64,000 bases of DNA, from contig NZ_CP013480.3 of NCBI RefSeq assembly GCF_001465545.3, positions 4,402,001 to 4,466,000 of the forward strand, in the 5' to 3' direction. Shown here one piece after another: positions 47,161 through 56,683 of this stretch. A program made the translations under genes and the position numbers. The notes beneath the pieces were generated by a model, which did not search any database, had not been told where the DNA came from, and worked only from the letters and a program-made list of their open reading frames with translations. This DNA comes from Pandoraea norimbergensis. Its GTDB lineage: Bacteria; Pseudomonadota; Gammaproteobacteria; Burkholderiales; Burkholderiaceae. The stretch's first letter is position 1. Every line of letters starts with the position of its first letter.

Positions 47161-48291
47161 TTACGTGCGCTTGAAAGGCGTATGCGCTTCCAACTCGCCG
47201 ATGTGCTCGTCCATGGCCGAGGTCTCCGCATCGAGAAACTCGGCAATCGCGTCAGCAAACCGCGCGTCGCCGATCCAGTGTGCCGACCACGTCGGCGTGG
47301 GCAACAACCCGCGCGACATCTTGTGCACGCCCTGTGCCCCGCCCTCGAAACTGCGCAACCCGTGCACGATGCAGTACTCGATGCCCTGCGCGTAGCACGT
47401 CTCGAAGTGCATACCCGAGACGAAATCCGTCGTGCCCCAATATCGCCCGAACATCGTGTCGTCGGTCACCACGTTGAGCGCACACGCCAGTGGTGCGTCA
47501 TCACGCATCGCCATCACGAGCAGCAGCGTGTCGGGCATCGTGGCATGCACCTGTGCGAAGAATTCACGCGACAGGTAGGGTGCGTTCCAATGCTCGCGGT
47601 AGGTGTTCTCGTAGCACTGGTAGAAAAAATCGAGCGCGGCGTCATCGATATCGGCACCGCGCAACCAGCGATAGGTCACCCCCGCCTCGCGCACGCGCCG
47701 CCGGTCCTGCCGCAGCTTCTTGCGCTTCTCCTGATTCATCTGCGCAAGGAAGTCGTCGAACGTGGCGAAGTCCTGATTTTCCCAATGGAACTGCACCCCC
47801 TCGCGCAGCATATAGCCCGCTTCGGTAAGCGCAGCCAGATCGTCCTCGTGCGTGAAGAGCACGTGAATGGACGACACATCCAGTTGCTTGGCAAACGCGA
47901 TGGCCCCACGGGCGAGCGCCACACGGTCGGCATGCGTGCGCGCCAGCAAACGCGGGCCGGTCACCGGCGAGAACGGCACGGCGCTGAGCAACTTGGGGTA
48001 GTAGCGCAGCCCATGACGCGCAAAAGCGTCGGCCCACGCATGGTCGAACACATATTCGCCGCGCGAGTGCGACTTGACGTAAAGCGGCATGGCCCCGGCG
48101 AGCGTGTCGCCCGCGTGCATGAGCAGATAGGCCGGTTGCCAGCCGGTGCCTTTGCTGGCACAGCCGCTGGTATGCATGGCGTGCAAAAACGCGTGCTGCA
48201 CGAAGGGATTGCTGCCGGCGAGCGCGTTCCACTGGTCCGCTGGCACGTCTTCAATCGATTGGACTACCCGAATCACTACGTCGCTGCTCAC
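47161..48291 (-). CDS. GNAT/FemAB-like N-acyltransferase (DUF482 type)
   Basis: 376 aa. The sequence follows the pattern of the FemAB-like DUF482 family: NPFVQHAFLHAMHTSGC near the N-terminus, PFSPVTGPRLL in the middle, then LLVMAMRDDAPLACALN and the late FGRYWGTTD..HFETCYAQGIEYCIVHGLRSFEGGAQGVHK. It is cytoplasmic with no signal peptide. The acyl acceptor of this family is not established. It precedes nadE on the same strand by 91 bases. Confidence 0.85.
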   Translation of the reverse strand: MSSDVVIRVVQSIEDVPADQWNALAGSNPFVQHAFLHAMHTSGCASKGTGWQPAYLLMHAGDTLAGAMPLYVKSHSRGEYVFDHAWADAFARHGLRYYPKLLSAVPFSPVTGPRLLARTHADRVALARGAIAFAKQLDVSSIHVLFTHEDDLAALTEAGYMLREGVQFHWENQDFATFDDFLAQMNQEKRKKLRQDRRRVREAGVTYRWLRGADIDDAALDFFYQCYENTYREHWNAPYLSREFFAQVHATMPDTLLLVMAMRDDAPLACALNVVTDDTMFGRYWGTTDFVSGMHFETCYAQGIEYCIVHGLRSFEGGAQGVHKMSRGLLPTPTWSAHWIGDARFADAIAEFLDAETSAMDEHIGELEAHTPFKRT

Positions 48292-48428
48292 CCGTCACCT
48301 CATTCGCGAAGCCGCCGGCGAGAAGTCGCTGCCGGACTGCCCGTCATTGTCGCCGAACTCGGCGAAGCTTTCAGGCTCCACCGTCGCGATGCGCTCCCGC
48401 GACGCCCCGGCAGGCTTTCAGCGGGCAA

Positions 48429-48456
48429 CAAAAAACCCGGCAATCGTGCCGGGTTT
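48429..48456 (-). terminator. Intrinsic terminator downstream of ppa
   Basis: On the minus strand AAACCCGGCA-CGAT-TGCCGGGTTT is a 10-bp stem running into a T-rich tract, 63 bases after the ppa stop. Confidence 0.9.
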
Positions 48457-48519
48457 CGATGACGTCGGATCACGGCGGCTATGGCAACCGTGACCTCGAC
48501 GTCGCAAGCCGAAAATCGC

Positions 48520-49047
48520 TTACTTCTTGGCGTTGGCCACGCCGTCGACGATTTCCTTGTGGGCGGCATCGATGCCTTCCCAGCCTTCGATCTTCACCCA
48601 CTTGCCCTTTTCGAGCGCCTTGTAGTTCTCGAAGAAGTGCTTGATCTGGTCCTTCAGGTAGCCCGGCACGTCGTCGATCGACTTCAGGTGCGCGGTCATC
48701 GGGCAGATCTTGTCGACCGGCACGACCACCAGCTTGGCATCCACGCCCGACTCGTCGGTCATGTTCAGCATGCCCAGTGCACGGCAGCGCACGATCGAAC
48801 CAGCCAGCAGCGGGAACGGGGTGATGACCAGTGCGTCGACGGGGTCGCCGTCGCCCGCCAGCGTCTGCGGAATGAAACCGTAGTTGGCCGGGTAGCGCAT
48901 GCCCGTGCCGATGAAGCGGTCGACGACCAGCAGGCCCAGGTCCTTGTCAGCTTCGTACTTCACCGGGTCGCTTTGCGCCGGGATCTCGATGATGACGTTG
49001 AAATCGGTGGGGATATCCTTGCCGGCCGGCACGTGGTTGAAGCTCAT
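48520..49047 (-). CDS. ppa: Inorganic pyrophosphatase, family I
   Basis: 175 aa, the standard size. The metal-binding signature DGDPVDALV and the preceding MRYPANYGFIPQTL are present, with VPVDKICP further on. It hydrolyses pyrophosphate in the cytoplasm. The start at 49047 has AGGA eight bases upstream. The open frame continues upstream, but it is not family-like. Confidence 0.97.
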   Translation of the reverse strand: MSFNHVPAGKDIPTDFNVIIEIPAQSDPVKYEADKDLGLLVVDRFIGTGMRYPANYGFIPQTLAGDGDPVDALVITPFPLLAGSIVRCRALGMLNMTDESGVDAKLVVVPVDKICPMTAHLKSIDDVPGYLKDQIKHFFENYKALEKGKWVKIEGWEGIDAAHKEIVDGVANAKK

Positions 49048-49150
49048 GATGACGTTCCTGTGTATGAAAGATGGCATACCGCCGCGCGACGCACTTGCCC
49101 CGCTCACCTGCCGGATGCCGCGCCGCCCGAGGGTATTCGGGCGCGAAACA

Positions 49151-50326
49151 TTATAGCGGGTTTGCCCCAAGCGCCGGCAGCCGTGCCACACACTGGGGCA
49201 CGAGTGCGCCGACTTGCGCACAACCCAGCAGTTGCATCGTCGTGCGCAACTCGCCCAGCAACATCGCGAGCACGTCGGCCGCGCCCGCGCTGCCACGGGC
49301 TGCCACGCCATACAACGGAGCACGTCCCAGCAGCACACCCTTCGCCCCCAAGGCCACGGCCTTGGCGACATCGGCACCGCGCCGCACGCCGCCATCCACA
49401 AACACGTCGAGATGCCGTCCCCGCCCGTTCACCGCCTCGACGATCGGGGTGAGCGCCTCGATCGGGGCGAGCGTGTTGCCCAGTTGCCGGCCGCCGTGGT
49501 TCGACACCACGATGCCGTCCGCGCCGTAGGCCTGCGCCAGTTTGGCGTCTTCCGCCGTCAGAATGCCCTTGACGAGCACTTCGCCCGGCCAATGACGCCG
49601 CACCCACGCCAGATCGTCCCAACCGAGCGACAGGTCCATCTGACGGCTCAGCATGGCCGCATGACGGGCCAGATCGGCCCGCTCTCCCACGCTCTGCGCG
49701 ATGTTGCGCAGTTGCGGCGCGCCGTTGGCCAGCATCTGCCAACTCCAATGGGGATGGCGTAGGCAATCGGCCACCAGCTTCGGTGTGAACCGCAGCGGCA
49801 GCTTGAAGCCATTACGCGTGTCGTGATCGCGCTTGCCGTGCACGGGCGTATCGACGGTCAGCAACAGCGTGCGATACCCCGCCTCGCGAGCGCGCCGCAT
49901 CATGCTCTCGGCGATGCTGCGGTCTTGCTGCACATAGAGTTGCAGCCAAAGTTCGCCATCAGGCACCGCCGCGCGCACGTCTTCGAGCAATGAGGTGGAC
50001 GCCGTCGACAGCACGAACGGCAGACCGGCATCGGCCGCCGCACGCGCGAGCAATTCGTCGGCACGGGGCCAGAACAGCCCGTTCAGGCCGGTCGGCCCCA
50101 CGGCCATCGGCGCCGCCGCCTCGCGCCCCCAGAACGTCGTAGCACTCGAGACTTTTGACGTATCGGTGAGCACACGCGGGCAAAAACCCCATTGCGCGAA
50201 GGCGTCGCGATTGCGGCGCAGCGCATGGCCGTCTTCCGCCCCGCCTTCCAGATAGTCGAACGCGATCTTCGACAACCGCCGCTGCGCAGCACTGCGGTAA
50301 TCGTCCACGCAGGAAAACGCGGCCAT
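49151..50326 (-). CDS. FMN-dependent (S)-2-hydroxy-acid oxidase/dehydrogenase
   Basis: 391 aa. The N-terminus DDYRSAAQRRLSKIAFDYLEGGAEDG is the typical start of the glycolate oxidase/mandelate dehydrogenase/lactate dehydrogenase family. FMN contacts are in PMAVGPTGLNGLFWPRAD and VFVDGGVRRGADV. The catalytic His is in IVVSNHGGRQL. The start is the ATG at 50326, just after a GGGGGAGG ribosome site. An ATG six codons earlier lacks one. It is divergent from the IclR regulator by 83 bases, so it is probably that regulator's target. Mandelate, lactate or another L-2-hydroxy acid could be the substrate. Confidence 0.92.
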   Translation of the reverse strand: MAAFSCVDDYRSAAQRRLSKIAFDYLEGGAEDGHALRRNRDAFAQWGFCPRVLTDTSKVSSATTFWGREAAAPMAVGPTGLNGLFWPRADELLARAAADAGLPFVLSTASTSLLEDVRAAVPDGELWLQLYVQQDRSIAESMMRRAREAGYRTLLLTVDTPVHGKRDHDTRNGFKLPLRFTPKLVADCLRHPHWSWQMLANGAPQLRNIAQSVGERADLARHAAMLSRQMDLSLGWDDLAWVRRHWPGEVLVKGILTAEDAKLAQAYGADGIVVSNHGGRQLGNTLAPIEALTPIVEAVNGRGRHLDVFVDGGVRRGADVAKAVALGAKGVLLGRAPLYGVAARGSAGAADVLAMLLGELRTTMQLLGCAQVGALVPQCVARLPALGANPL

Positions 50327-50359
50327 GCCTCCCCCTATTCTCATGACTTGCTCATAAAC

Positions 50360-50373
50360 AATTGCATTACAAT
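50360..50373. promoter_or_regulatory. AATTGCATTACAAT motif in the oxidase/IclR promoter
   Basis: AATTGCATTACAAT lies midway between the divergent FMN oxidase and IclR genes. It matches AATTGCATTGCGAT at 58306-58319 in 12 of 14 positions. A second ATTACAAT follows at 50380-50387. It is a candidate IclR operator. Confidence 0.5.
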
Positions 50374-50409
50374 CACAATCATTACAATACGCACACTCAC
50401 GAACCGCTC

Positions 50410-51255
50410 ATGCCGCGCCTGCCCGCCCCGTCGAACGACAAGACCGCAAAGACCGATGCCAAAACCGGACGGGACGCCACGCGCTCGACACTGTTCGTCG
50501 GCTCGACCGAGAAGACGTTTCAGGTACTGCATGCCTTTGACGGCCCGGCGCGTTACATGACGCTCAGCGACATTGCCAAGGCGGCCGATCTGGATCGCAG
50601 CGCTACCCAGCGGCTCGTGCATACGCTCGAAGCCCTGGGTTACCTCTTTCGCGTGCCCGAGACCCGCACCTATGGCCTGACGACCAAGGTGTTGCAGTTC
50701 TCGTACAACTACATTCGTGCGAACGAGCTGGTCGACAAGGCATCGCCGTATCTGCTCGACATCAGCCGCCGCGTCGGCGAGACGACCAACCTTCAGGAGC
50801 TCGACGGCCACGAAATCGTGTTCGTCGCCCGCTTCCCGGGCCAGCATCTCGTGAACATCGATATCGTGGTGGGCGCGCGCCTGCCGGCCATGTTCACCGC
50901 ATCGGGTATCGCCATCCTGTCGCGCCTGCCCGACGTGCGTGTGCGAGAAATACTCGCCAGCACGTCGCTCGAACCGATGACGCCGTACACGCTCACCGAC
51001 GAGAAGAAGCTGATCGACCGGATTCAACTGACGGCCCGGCGCGGCTACGCCATCGTGGAGAACGAGACGGTCATGGGCGACATTTCGGTCGCCGCCCCCA
51101 TCACCGATCACGACGGCCACGCCGTGGCAGCCATCAACATCTCGGTGCCGACGTCGCGCTGGTCGCGCGAACGTGTCGAAGCCGAACTCGCCCCGCACAT
51201 TCAAGTAGCCGCGACCTCGATCTCGAAGTCGCGGCTCTCGACCTTCCGGCGGTAA
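50410..51255 (+). CDS. IclR-family transcriptional regulator
   Basis: 281 aa. The N-terminal winged HTH reads TFQVLHAFDGPARYMTLSDIAKAADLDRSATQRLVHTLEALGYL. The C-terminal GAF-like effector domain ends with AAINISVPTSRWSRER, the typical IclR ending. The frame continues upstream to a TTG, but the ATG at 50410 is preferred because the extra residues are His/Asn repeats not seen in the family. It probably controls the divergent FMN oxidase. A similar motif elsewhere suggests further targets. Confidence 0.92.
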   Translation: MPRLPAPSNDKTAKTDAKTGRDATRSTLFVGSTEKTFQVLHAFDGPARYMTLSDIAKAADLDRSATQRLVHTLEALGYLFRVPETRTYGLTTKVLQFSYNYIRANELVDKASPYLLDISRRVGETTNLQELDGHEIVFVARFPGQHLVNIDIVVGARLPAMFTASGIAILSRLPDVRVREILASTSLEPMTPYTLTDEKKLIDRIQLTARRGYAIVENETVMGDISVAAPITDHDGHAVAAINISVPTSRWSRERVEAELAPHIQVAATSISKSRLSTFRR

Positions 51256-51309
51256 CACCACTCAGGCATTCGGTCGCGACGCCAACAGCGTCTACGTCGA
51301 TCACCCTCG

Positions 51310-51353
51310 GTGACTTACGCGTGACTTGCGCGTGACTTACCGCGTGAGTCACC
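51310..51353. repeat. 11-12-bp tandem repeat with flanking dyad
   Basis: GTGACTTACGC, GTGACTTGCGC and GTGACTTACCGC follow one another, ending in GTGAGTCACC. GGTGACT at the left edge and AGTCACC at the right edge can pair. It lies between the convergent IclR and DapA-family genes and could end both transcripts. Confidence 0.7.
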
Positions 51354-51394
51354 GGAGGCAGCATCGGGCGTGGCGCAACTCGATGCCCTTCGAA

Positions 51395-52315
51395 TCAACG
51401 TCCTTCGAAAATCGCCAGTTGCTTCTTCAGTTCCGTGCGCAGGTCGGCTGACAGCGCCGGTGCAGCTTGCACCAGCGGTGCGAGCATCGCGGGCGCATCG
51501 ACGCCGATCAGATCCATCACCGACTTCATCGGCCCCGGGTTGGTCTCGGCAAACGCCAGATTCATCAGCGGAATCAGCGAGCGGTGCAGCGCAATCGCCT
51601 CGGCCGTCTTGCCTTCGGAGGCCAGCGTGAAGATGCGCTGCCACGCGGTGGGCAACAGCGACGCCGTCACGACGATGCCGCCGCGCGCACCTGCTGCCAC
51701 GTGCAGCGGGAACAGCGAGTCTTCGCCGCTCAACACCGCAAACGATTCATCGACACCCGCCACCGTGCGCAGGAAATGCCACATGTCGGTGTTGCACGCC
51801 TTCATGCCGATGATGTTTTCATGACGCGAAAGCTCATGCAGCACTTCCGGCGCAATGGCGATGCGCGTGCGATACGGAATTTCGTAAATCAGGATCGGCA
51901 CCGGCGATTCGTCGGCATAGCGCAGGAAGTAATCGCGAATGCCGGCTTGCGTCGGGTTGGTGTAGTACGGCGTGAGCACAAGCAGGCCATCGACACCGGC
52001 AGCGGCAAAGTCGCGGCCGGCGGCAATCGCGTCGTGATAGCCGGGATCGAGCACGCCGGCAATCACCGGCACATCGCGGCCTTCGACTTCCTGTGCCGTG
52101 AGTTCGGCCATGCGCACGCGCTCGGCGCGCGAGAGGGCACCGTATTCACCGGTGCCGCCCAGCGGCACCACACCGTCGATGCCCTGCCCCAGCAGGTAGC
52201 GCAGCAAGGCGCGCGCCGCGTCGGTGTGAATCGTGTCGTCGGCATGCACCGGCGTGGGAATGGCCGGCAGAATGCCTTTGAGTTGTGCAGAGCGAAGCAT
52301 GAGTTTTACGTCCAT
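51395..52315 (-). CDS. Dihydrodipicolinate synthase-family lyase
   Basis: 306 aa from the chosen ATG, of the class I aldolase DapA superfamily. The Schiff-base lysine is K172 in IIGMKACNTD. The catalytic Tyr is Y144 in LIYEIPYRTRI, with the following Arg that usually binds carboxylates. The early phosphate/carboxylate loop reads PLGGTGEYGALS, which differs from the VGTTGE of true DapA. It is therefore probably a 2-keto acid aldolase or dehydratase rather than the lysine-pathway enzyme. It is the last gene of the ABC transporter operon, 76 bases after the permease. Start codons at TTG 52318 or ATG 52300 are possible. Confidence 0.88.
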   Translation of the reverse strand: MDVKLMLRSAQLKGILPAIPTPVHADDTIHTDAARALLRYLLGQGIDGVVPLGGTGEYGALSRAERVRMAELTAQEVEGRDVPVIAGVLDPGYHDAIAAGRDFAAAGVDGLLVLTPYYTNPTQAGIRDYFLRYADESPVPILIYEIPYRTRIAIAPEVLHELSRHENIIGMKACNTDMWHFLRTVAGVDESFAVLSGEDSLFPLHVAAGARGGIVVTASLLPTAWQRIFTLASEGKTAEAIALHRSLIPLMNLAFAETNPGPMKSVMDLIGVDAPAMLAPLVQAAPALSADLRTELKKQLAIFEGR

Positions 52316-52391
52316 CAAGCGTGAATCGGATCAATCGGTTGACTGCACCGCCGAGGCATCACGGGGCAACCCGCGACGCCTCGACGATGAA

Positions 52392-54218
52392 TCAGGCAGC
52401 CTCGGCGGGGGCGGCCGTCAGACTGCGACGGCGCAGCCGCTCGGCCACCCAGATCAGTGCGGCAATGAAGAGGAACAGGCAGGTCGAGACGGCGGCGATC
52501 ACCGGCGAAATCTGCATCGTGATTTCGTCCCAGAACTGCTTGGGCAAGGTGGTCGACAGACCGCCCGAGCTGAACAGCGCAATCGTGAGTTCGTCGAACG
52601 ACGTGGCGAACGCGAACAGGAACGACGACAGCAAACCGGCGCCCAGAATCGGGAAGGTCACGCGACGCAACGTCGCCCACGGACGGGCCCCCAAGCTGTA
52701 GGCGGCGAGATCGAGACGCGTGTCGTAGTTGCGCAGCACCGCCATCATCGTGATGACGACATACGGCACGGCCACCACGGTGTGGGCAATCGTCAGCCCG
52801 ATGCTCGAACCGACCAGACCGATCTTGGCGAAGAAATAGAACACGCCCACGGCCAGAATCATGCGCGGCACGACAATCGGGGCCAGCACGAACGCCAGCA
52901 TGCCCGCCTTGCCTCGCATGCCGCCGCGCACCAGCAGGAACGCCGCCGGCGTGCCGATCAGCATCGACAGCACCCCTGCGCCGATACCGACGAGCATCGA
53001 GCGCGTGATCGCCTGCATCCACAGCGGCGAATCCCAGATCATCTGGTACCACTGCAACGAGAAGCCCTTGGGCGGCCACGTCAGTCCCGATGCCGAATCG
53101 AACGAGATCGGAATCATCAGCATCGCAGGCGCCGCGAGGAACACGATCAGCAGGAACACCACCACGCGCAAGCCAAGCCCATCGCCCTGCGCACTGCGGC
53201 TGCGCGGCAACGCACGCAACAGCAGATCGGTAACGTTGCCCAGCGCCGCCAGCACGTGCTCGCCCAGCACGCGGGTCCAGCCGCCGCGGCGCTTGCCCGG
53301 CTTGCTGTCACCCGCGCCACCGGCCATCGTCGAGAGCCCGACCATGCGGTCGTAGATGAAGAACACCACCAGCACTACGGCGAGCAGTAGCACCGAAATT
53401 GCACCGGCAAAGCCCCAGTTCAGCGCTTGCATCACCTGATCGATGATGAGCTGCGTGATCATCGTTTCATGACGTCCGCCCAGCAGCGTCGGCGTAATGA
53501 AGAAGCCGATCGAGGTGACGAACACCATCAATGCACCGGCAGCCACCCCCGGCAGCGACAGCGGGAAATACACCCGCCAGAACACCGTGCCCGGGCGCGC
53601 ACCCAGCGTCGATGCGGCGCTCGGCAGGCGACGGTCGATGTTCTCCATCACCGAGAGCATGGTGAGCACAGCCAGCGGCATCAGTGCATGCACCATGCCG
53701 ACGATCACCGAGGGGAAGTTGTAGAGCAGCGACAGCGGCGCATCGATGATGCCCAGATCCATCAGCGTGCGATTGACCACGCCGTTACGGCCGAGCAGCA
53801 CGACCCATGCGAAGGTGCGCACGAGAAAGCTCGTCCAGAACGAGAGCAGCACCCAGAACAGCAGACGCTGCTTGCGCGCGCCGGTCAGCGTCGAGAGCCG
53901 GTAGGCGATCGGGTAACCGGTGAGCACCGCAAAGAAGGTGGTGTAGAGCGACACCTTCAGCGTGATGAGCAACACCTCGACGTACACCGACGAGGCAAAC
54001 AGCCGCTGATATTCGGCGAGCGTGAAACCGGCCTCGCCACGAATACTCAACAGCAGCAACTGGCCGACCGGATACACCAGGATCACCATCAAAAGGATGA
54101 CGATGGGCGCAGCCATGAGCACCGGGCGCAACCGGCCACGCCAGCGCGGACGGCGCGGCGCGGGGTGCACGGGGCTCGATGAAGGCGAGGAAGGACGGAC
54201 CACGGCGGAAGCACTCAT
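52392..54218 (-). CDS. Fused ABC permease, spermidine/putrescine type
   Basis: 608 aa, twice the usual length, with two complete permease modules. The first (about 30-290) has the ATPase-coupling EAA-like loop AASTLGARPGTVFWRVYFPLSLPG. The second (about 350-590) has AAYSLGARPWATLRRVTFPILG. These correspond to PotB- and PotC-like subunits joined by a 60-residue charged linker (SKPGKRRGGWTRVLGEHVLAAL). The protein spans the inner membrane and should pair with the adjacent ATPase and binding protein. The stop of the ATPase gene is 3 bases upstream of this start. Confidence 0.93.
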   Translation of the reverse strand: MSASAVVRPSSPSSSPVHPAPRRPRWRGRLRPVLMAAPIVILLMVILVYPVGQLLLLSIRGEAGFTLAEYQRLFASSVYVEVLLITLKVSLYTTFFAVLTGYPIAYRLSTLTGARKQRLLFWVLLSFWTSFLVRTFAWVVLLGRNGVVNRTLMDLGIIDAPLSLLYNFPSVIVGMVHALMPLAVLTMLSVMENIDRRLPSAASTLGARPGTVFWRVYFPLSLPGVAAGALMVFVTSIGFFITPTLLGGRHETMITQLIIDQVMQALNWGFAGAISVLLLAVVLVVFFIYDRMVGLSTMAGGAGDSKPGKRRGGWTRVLGEHVLAALGNVTDLLLRALPRSRSAQGDGLGLRVVVFLLIVFLAAPAMLMIPISFDSASGLTWPPKGFSLQWYQMIWDSPLWMQAITRSMLVGIGAGVLSMLIGTPAAFLLVRGGMRGKAGMLAFVLAPIVVPRMILAVGVFYFFAKIGLVGSSIGLTIAHTVVAVPYVVITMMAVLRNYDTRLDLAAYSLGARPWATLRRVTFPILGAGLLSSFLFAFATSFDELTIALFSSGGLSTTLPKQFWDEITMQISPVIAAVSTCLFLFIAALIWVAERLRRRSLTAAPAEAA

Positions 54219-54221
54219 GAC

Positions 54222-55325
54222 TTACCCCGCGATGGCCACAGCGTCGTCGGCACGCCACGCGAGGCCGAGCGTCTGCCCGATCTCAAAGCGGTTGCCGCGA
54301 CGATGCGTCGGAAATGCCGCGATCAGCGACTTGCTCGTGTCGCTGCCCGTGGCCTGCGATTGCAGATACAGCTTGGTCATGCCGCCCGTGACCATGATGT
54401 CGGTGAGCTTCGCCGAAATCGTCGCCACGCCGTCAGCACTCGCCGCCCCTTCCTGCACATGCAGGTTCTGCGGACGCAGCATCAGCTTGACCGGTTTGCC
54501 GCGCTCGACCTGCGGGTCGTAGACCATCGCGGCACCGCCTTCCACGCCCGGCATCGCCACGCGTACCTGATCGCCGGCACGCTCCAGCACCGTGGCATCG
54601 AGCAGGTTCGACTCGCCAAGGAAGTCGGCCACGAACACACTCTTCGGACGGAAATACAGATCGTCGGGCGTACCCAGTTGCGCGATCTCGCCCGCGTTCA
54701 TCAGACAGATGCGATCGGACATCGTCATCGCTTCTTCCTGATCGTGCGTCACGTACACGATGGTCGTGCCCAGTTCGCGGTGAATGCGCTTGATTTCGAG
54801 CTGCATGTGATCGCGCAGCTTCTTGTCGAGCGCTCCCAGCGGCTCGTCCATCAGAATGATCGACGGCCGGTAGACCATGCAACGCGCCAACGCAATACGT
54901 TGTTGCTGACCGCCCGAAAGCTCGCGCGGATAACGCTCGGCCACGTGCGGCAGATGCACCATCTCCAGCGCCTGCATCACCTTCTGGCGCGCGGTGGCGC
55001 TGTCGGTGCGACGCATTTGCAACGGGAACGCGATGTTCTCCGCCACGGTCATGTGAGGGAACAGCGCGTAGTTCTGGAACACCATGCCGATGTCGCGCTC
55101 GTACGGCGCACCGTACGTGACATCGGCCCCGTTGATGCGGATAGCGCCCGCATCGGGCTGTGACAGACCGGCGATCAGCGAGAGCAGCGTGGTCTTGCCC
55201 GAGCCGCTAGGCCCGAGCAAGGTCAGAAATTCGCCCTGGGCGACGTCGAGATCGGTCGGTGCAAGTGCGACGAAATCGCCGTAGCGCTTGCAGAGGCCCG
55301 AAACTTGGAGATTGGCAACGGTCAT
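54222..55325 (-). CDS. ABC transporter ATPase, PotA type
   Basis: 367 aa. Walker A is GPSGSGKTT at residues 38-46, the signature LSGGQQQR begins at 136, and Walker B is IILMDEPLGALD near 156. The C-terminal 120 residues form the TOBE regulatory domain (KLMLRPQNLHV, ITDIMVTGG-like LTDIMVTGGMTKLYLQ). It drives the fused permease. The operon order is binding protein, ATPase, permease, lyase. Confidence 0.95.
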   Translation of the reverse strand: MTVANLQVSGLCKRYGDFVALAPTDLDVAQGEFLTLLGPSGSGKTTLLSLIAGLSQPDAGAIRINGADVTYGAPYERDIGMVFQNYALFPHMTVAENIAFPLQMRRTDSATARQKVMQALEMVHLPHVAERYPRELSGGQQQRIALARCMVYRPSIILMDEPLGALDKKLRDHMQLEIKRIHRELGTTIVYVTHDQEEAMTMSDRICLMNAGEIAQLGTPDDLYFRPKSVFVADFLGESNLLDATVLERAGDQVRVAMPGVEGGAAMVYDPQVERGKPVKLMLRPQNLHVQEGAASADGVATISAKLTDIMVTGGMTKLYLQSQATGSDTSKSLIAAFPTHRRGNRFEIGQTLGLAWRADDAVAIAG

Positions 55326-55370
55326 GAGATCAGCACCCGTAAAAACGTGAAACGGAACCGCAGGTGAGGA

Positions 55371-56510
55371 TCAGGTCAGGATCCAGCGATTGAAACGCTC
55401 GAGCGCCGCGCTCTGGTTCTGTTGCCAGAACTTTGCGTCGATATGCACGCCGCTCTTCATGTTCTCGGGGAACGTCGGGCAATTTTTGGCGATCTCGGGC
55501 TTGACGTAATTGAACGCCTCGGGCTGCGTCATGCCGGCCGGGAAATACCTGGTCAGCTCGGCCTGGCGCTTCGCGTCGCTCGCAAACTTGATGAACTCAC
55601 GGCAGGCAGCCGCGTTGGGCGTGCCCTTGAGAATCGACCAGTTGTCGCAACCCCAGATGTTCTGATTCCACACGATCTGCACCGGCACGCCGTTGGCTTG
55701 TGCCGACTGCGCGCGCGAGGCCCACGTGGCCACCATGTCCACTTCGCCCGAACCGAGCATCTGCTCGACTTGTGCGCCGGTGGTCCACCACACGTCTACG
55801 TGCTTGGCGATCTTGTCCAGACTCTTGAACGCCCGATCGAAGTCGGCCGGATACACCGAGCCCGCTGCCACGCCGTCGGCGAGCAGCGCTTCTTCGATGG
55901 TGTCGAACGGATACTTGCGAATCGAACGGCGGCCCGGGAAATCCTTCACGTTCCAGAGATCGGCCCACGACGTCGGTGCCTTGCGGCCCTTGAACGCATC
56001 GGTGCGATAGGCGAGCACCGTGGAATACACATTGGTGCCCACGCCGAACGGCGACATGTATTGCGGCGGAATCTTGGCGATGACCGGGTCGGCTTCGAGA
56101 CCGTGACGCTCCAGATACTCCTTGCCTCCCGAGGTCAGCAGCAGAATGGCCGGCTGGCTGATCTTGGCCATGTCCCACGTGTAGCTGCCCGCATCGACCA
56201 TGCTCTTGATCTGCGCGGTCGGCTCGGCGTTGGCCTGCACGCCCACCACCTGAATGCCGGTCTTCTCGAAGAACGGCTTGTAGTACACGGCGTCGTACGC
56301 CTTGGTGTAGATACCACCGTCGTCGCGCACCACGATGCGCTTGGTGGCGGCGCGCGAGGGCGTCCACACGAACGGGAAGGCTACGGCAGCGGCGCCCACA
56401 AGCGCCGTCTTCATGGCGGTGCGGCGACCCGGTTGCGCGAGCGCGCCGGTGCTTTGGTTGTCTGCGAGATCGCTTGGATTACTGGGGAGTGCGGAGGTCT
56501 TGCGTTTCAT
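55371..56510 (-). CDS. Polyamine-type ABC substrate-binding protein
   Basis: 379 aa, with GGAGA five bases before the ATG at 56510. A long N-terminus precedes a membrane-like signal, GRRTAMKTALVGAAAVAFPFVWTPSRA. Its Arg pair and following Lys make Tat export possible. The mature part has features of the PotD/PotF-like family: VRDDGGIYTKAYDAVYYKPFFEKTGIQV, FGVGTNVYSTVLAYRTDAF, DLWNVKDFPGRRSI. The ligand may be a polyamine, a related amine or an opine, and cannot be told. It is the first gene of the operon. Confidence 0.92.
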   Translation of the reverse strand: MKRKTSALPSNPSDLADNQSTGALAQPGRRTAMKTALVGAAAVAFPFVWTPSRAATKRIVVRDDGGIYTKAYDAVYYKPFFEKTGIQVVGVQANAEPTAQIKSMVDAGSYTWDMAKISQPAILLLTSGGKEYLERHGLEADPVIAKIPPQYMSPFGVGTNVYSTVLAYRTDAFKGRKAPTSWADLWNVKDFPGRRSIRKYPFDTIEEALLADGVAAGSVYPADFDRAFKSLDKIAKHVDVWWTTGAQVEQMLGSGEVDMVATWASRAQSAQANGVPVQIVWNQNIWGCDNWSILKGTPNAAACREFIKFASDAKRQAELTRYFPAGMTQPEAFNYVKPEIAKNCPTFPENMKSGVHIDAKFWQQNQSAALERFNRWILT

Positions 56511-56683
56511 CGTGGTCTCCGGTCTGGGAGGGTTGGGCGCGGCGACGATCGGTGCAGTCGGTACGGTCAGGAACTTGGGCACCGGCCGCCGCGCGCGCAT
56601 TTATGGCAACTCAATAACAACACTTGCACAACACCTGCAATAAAGCTGTGAAACGAGGGGGATGAATTCAGGGGATCGGTGAA

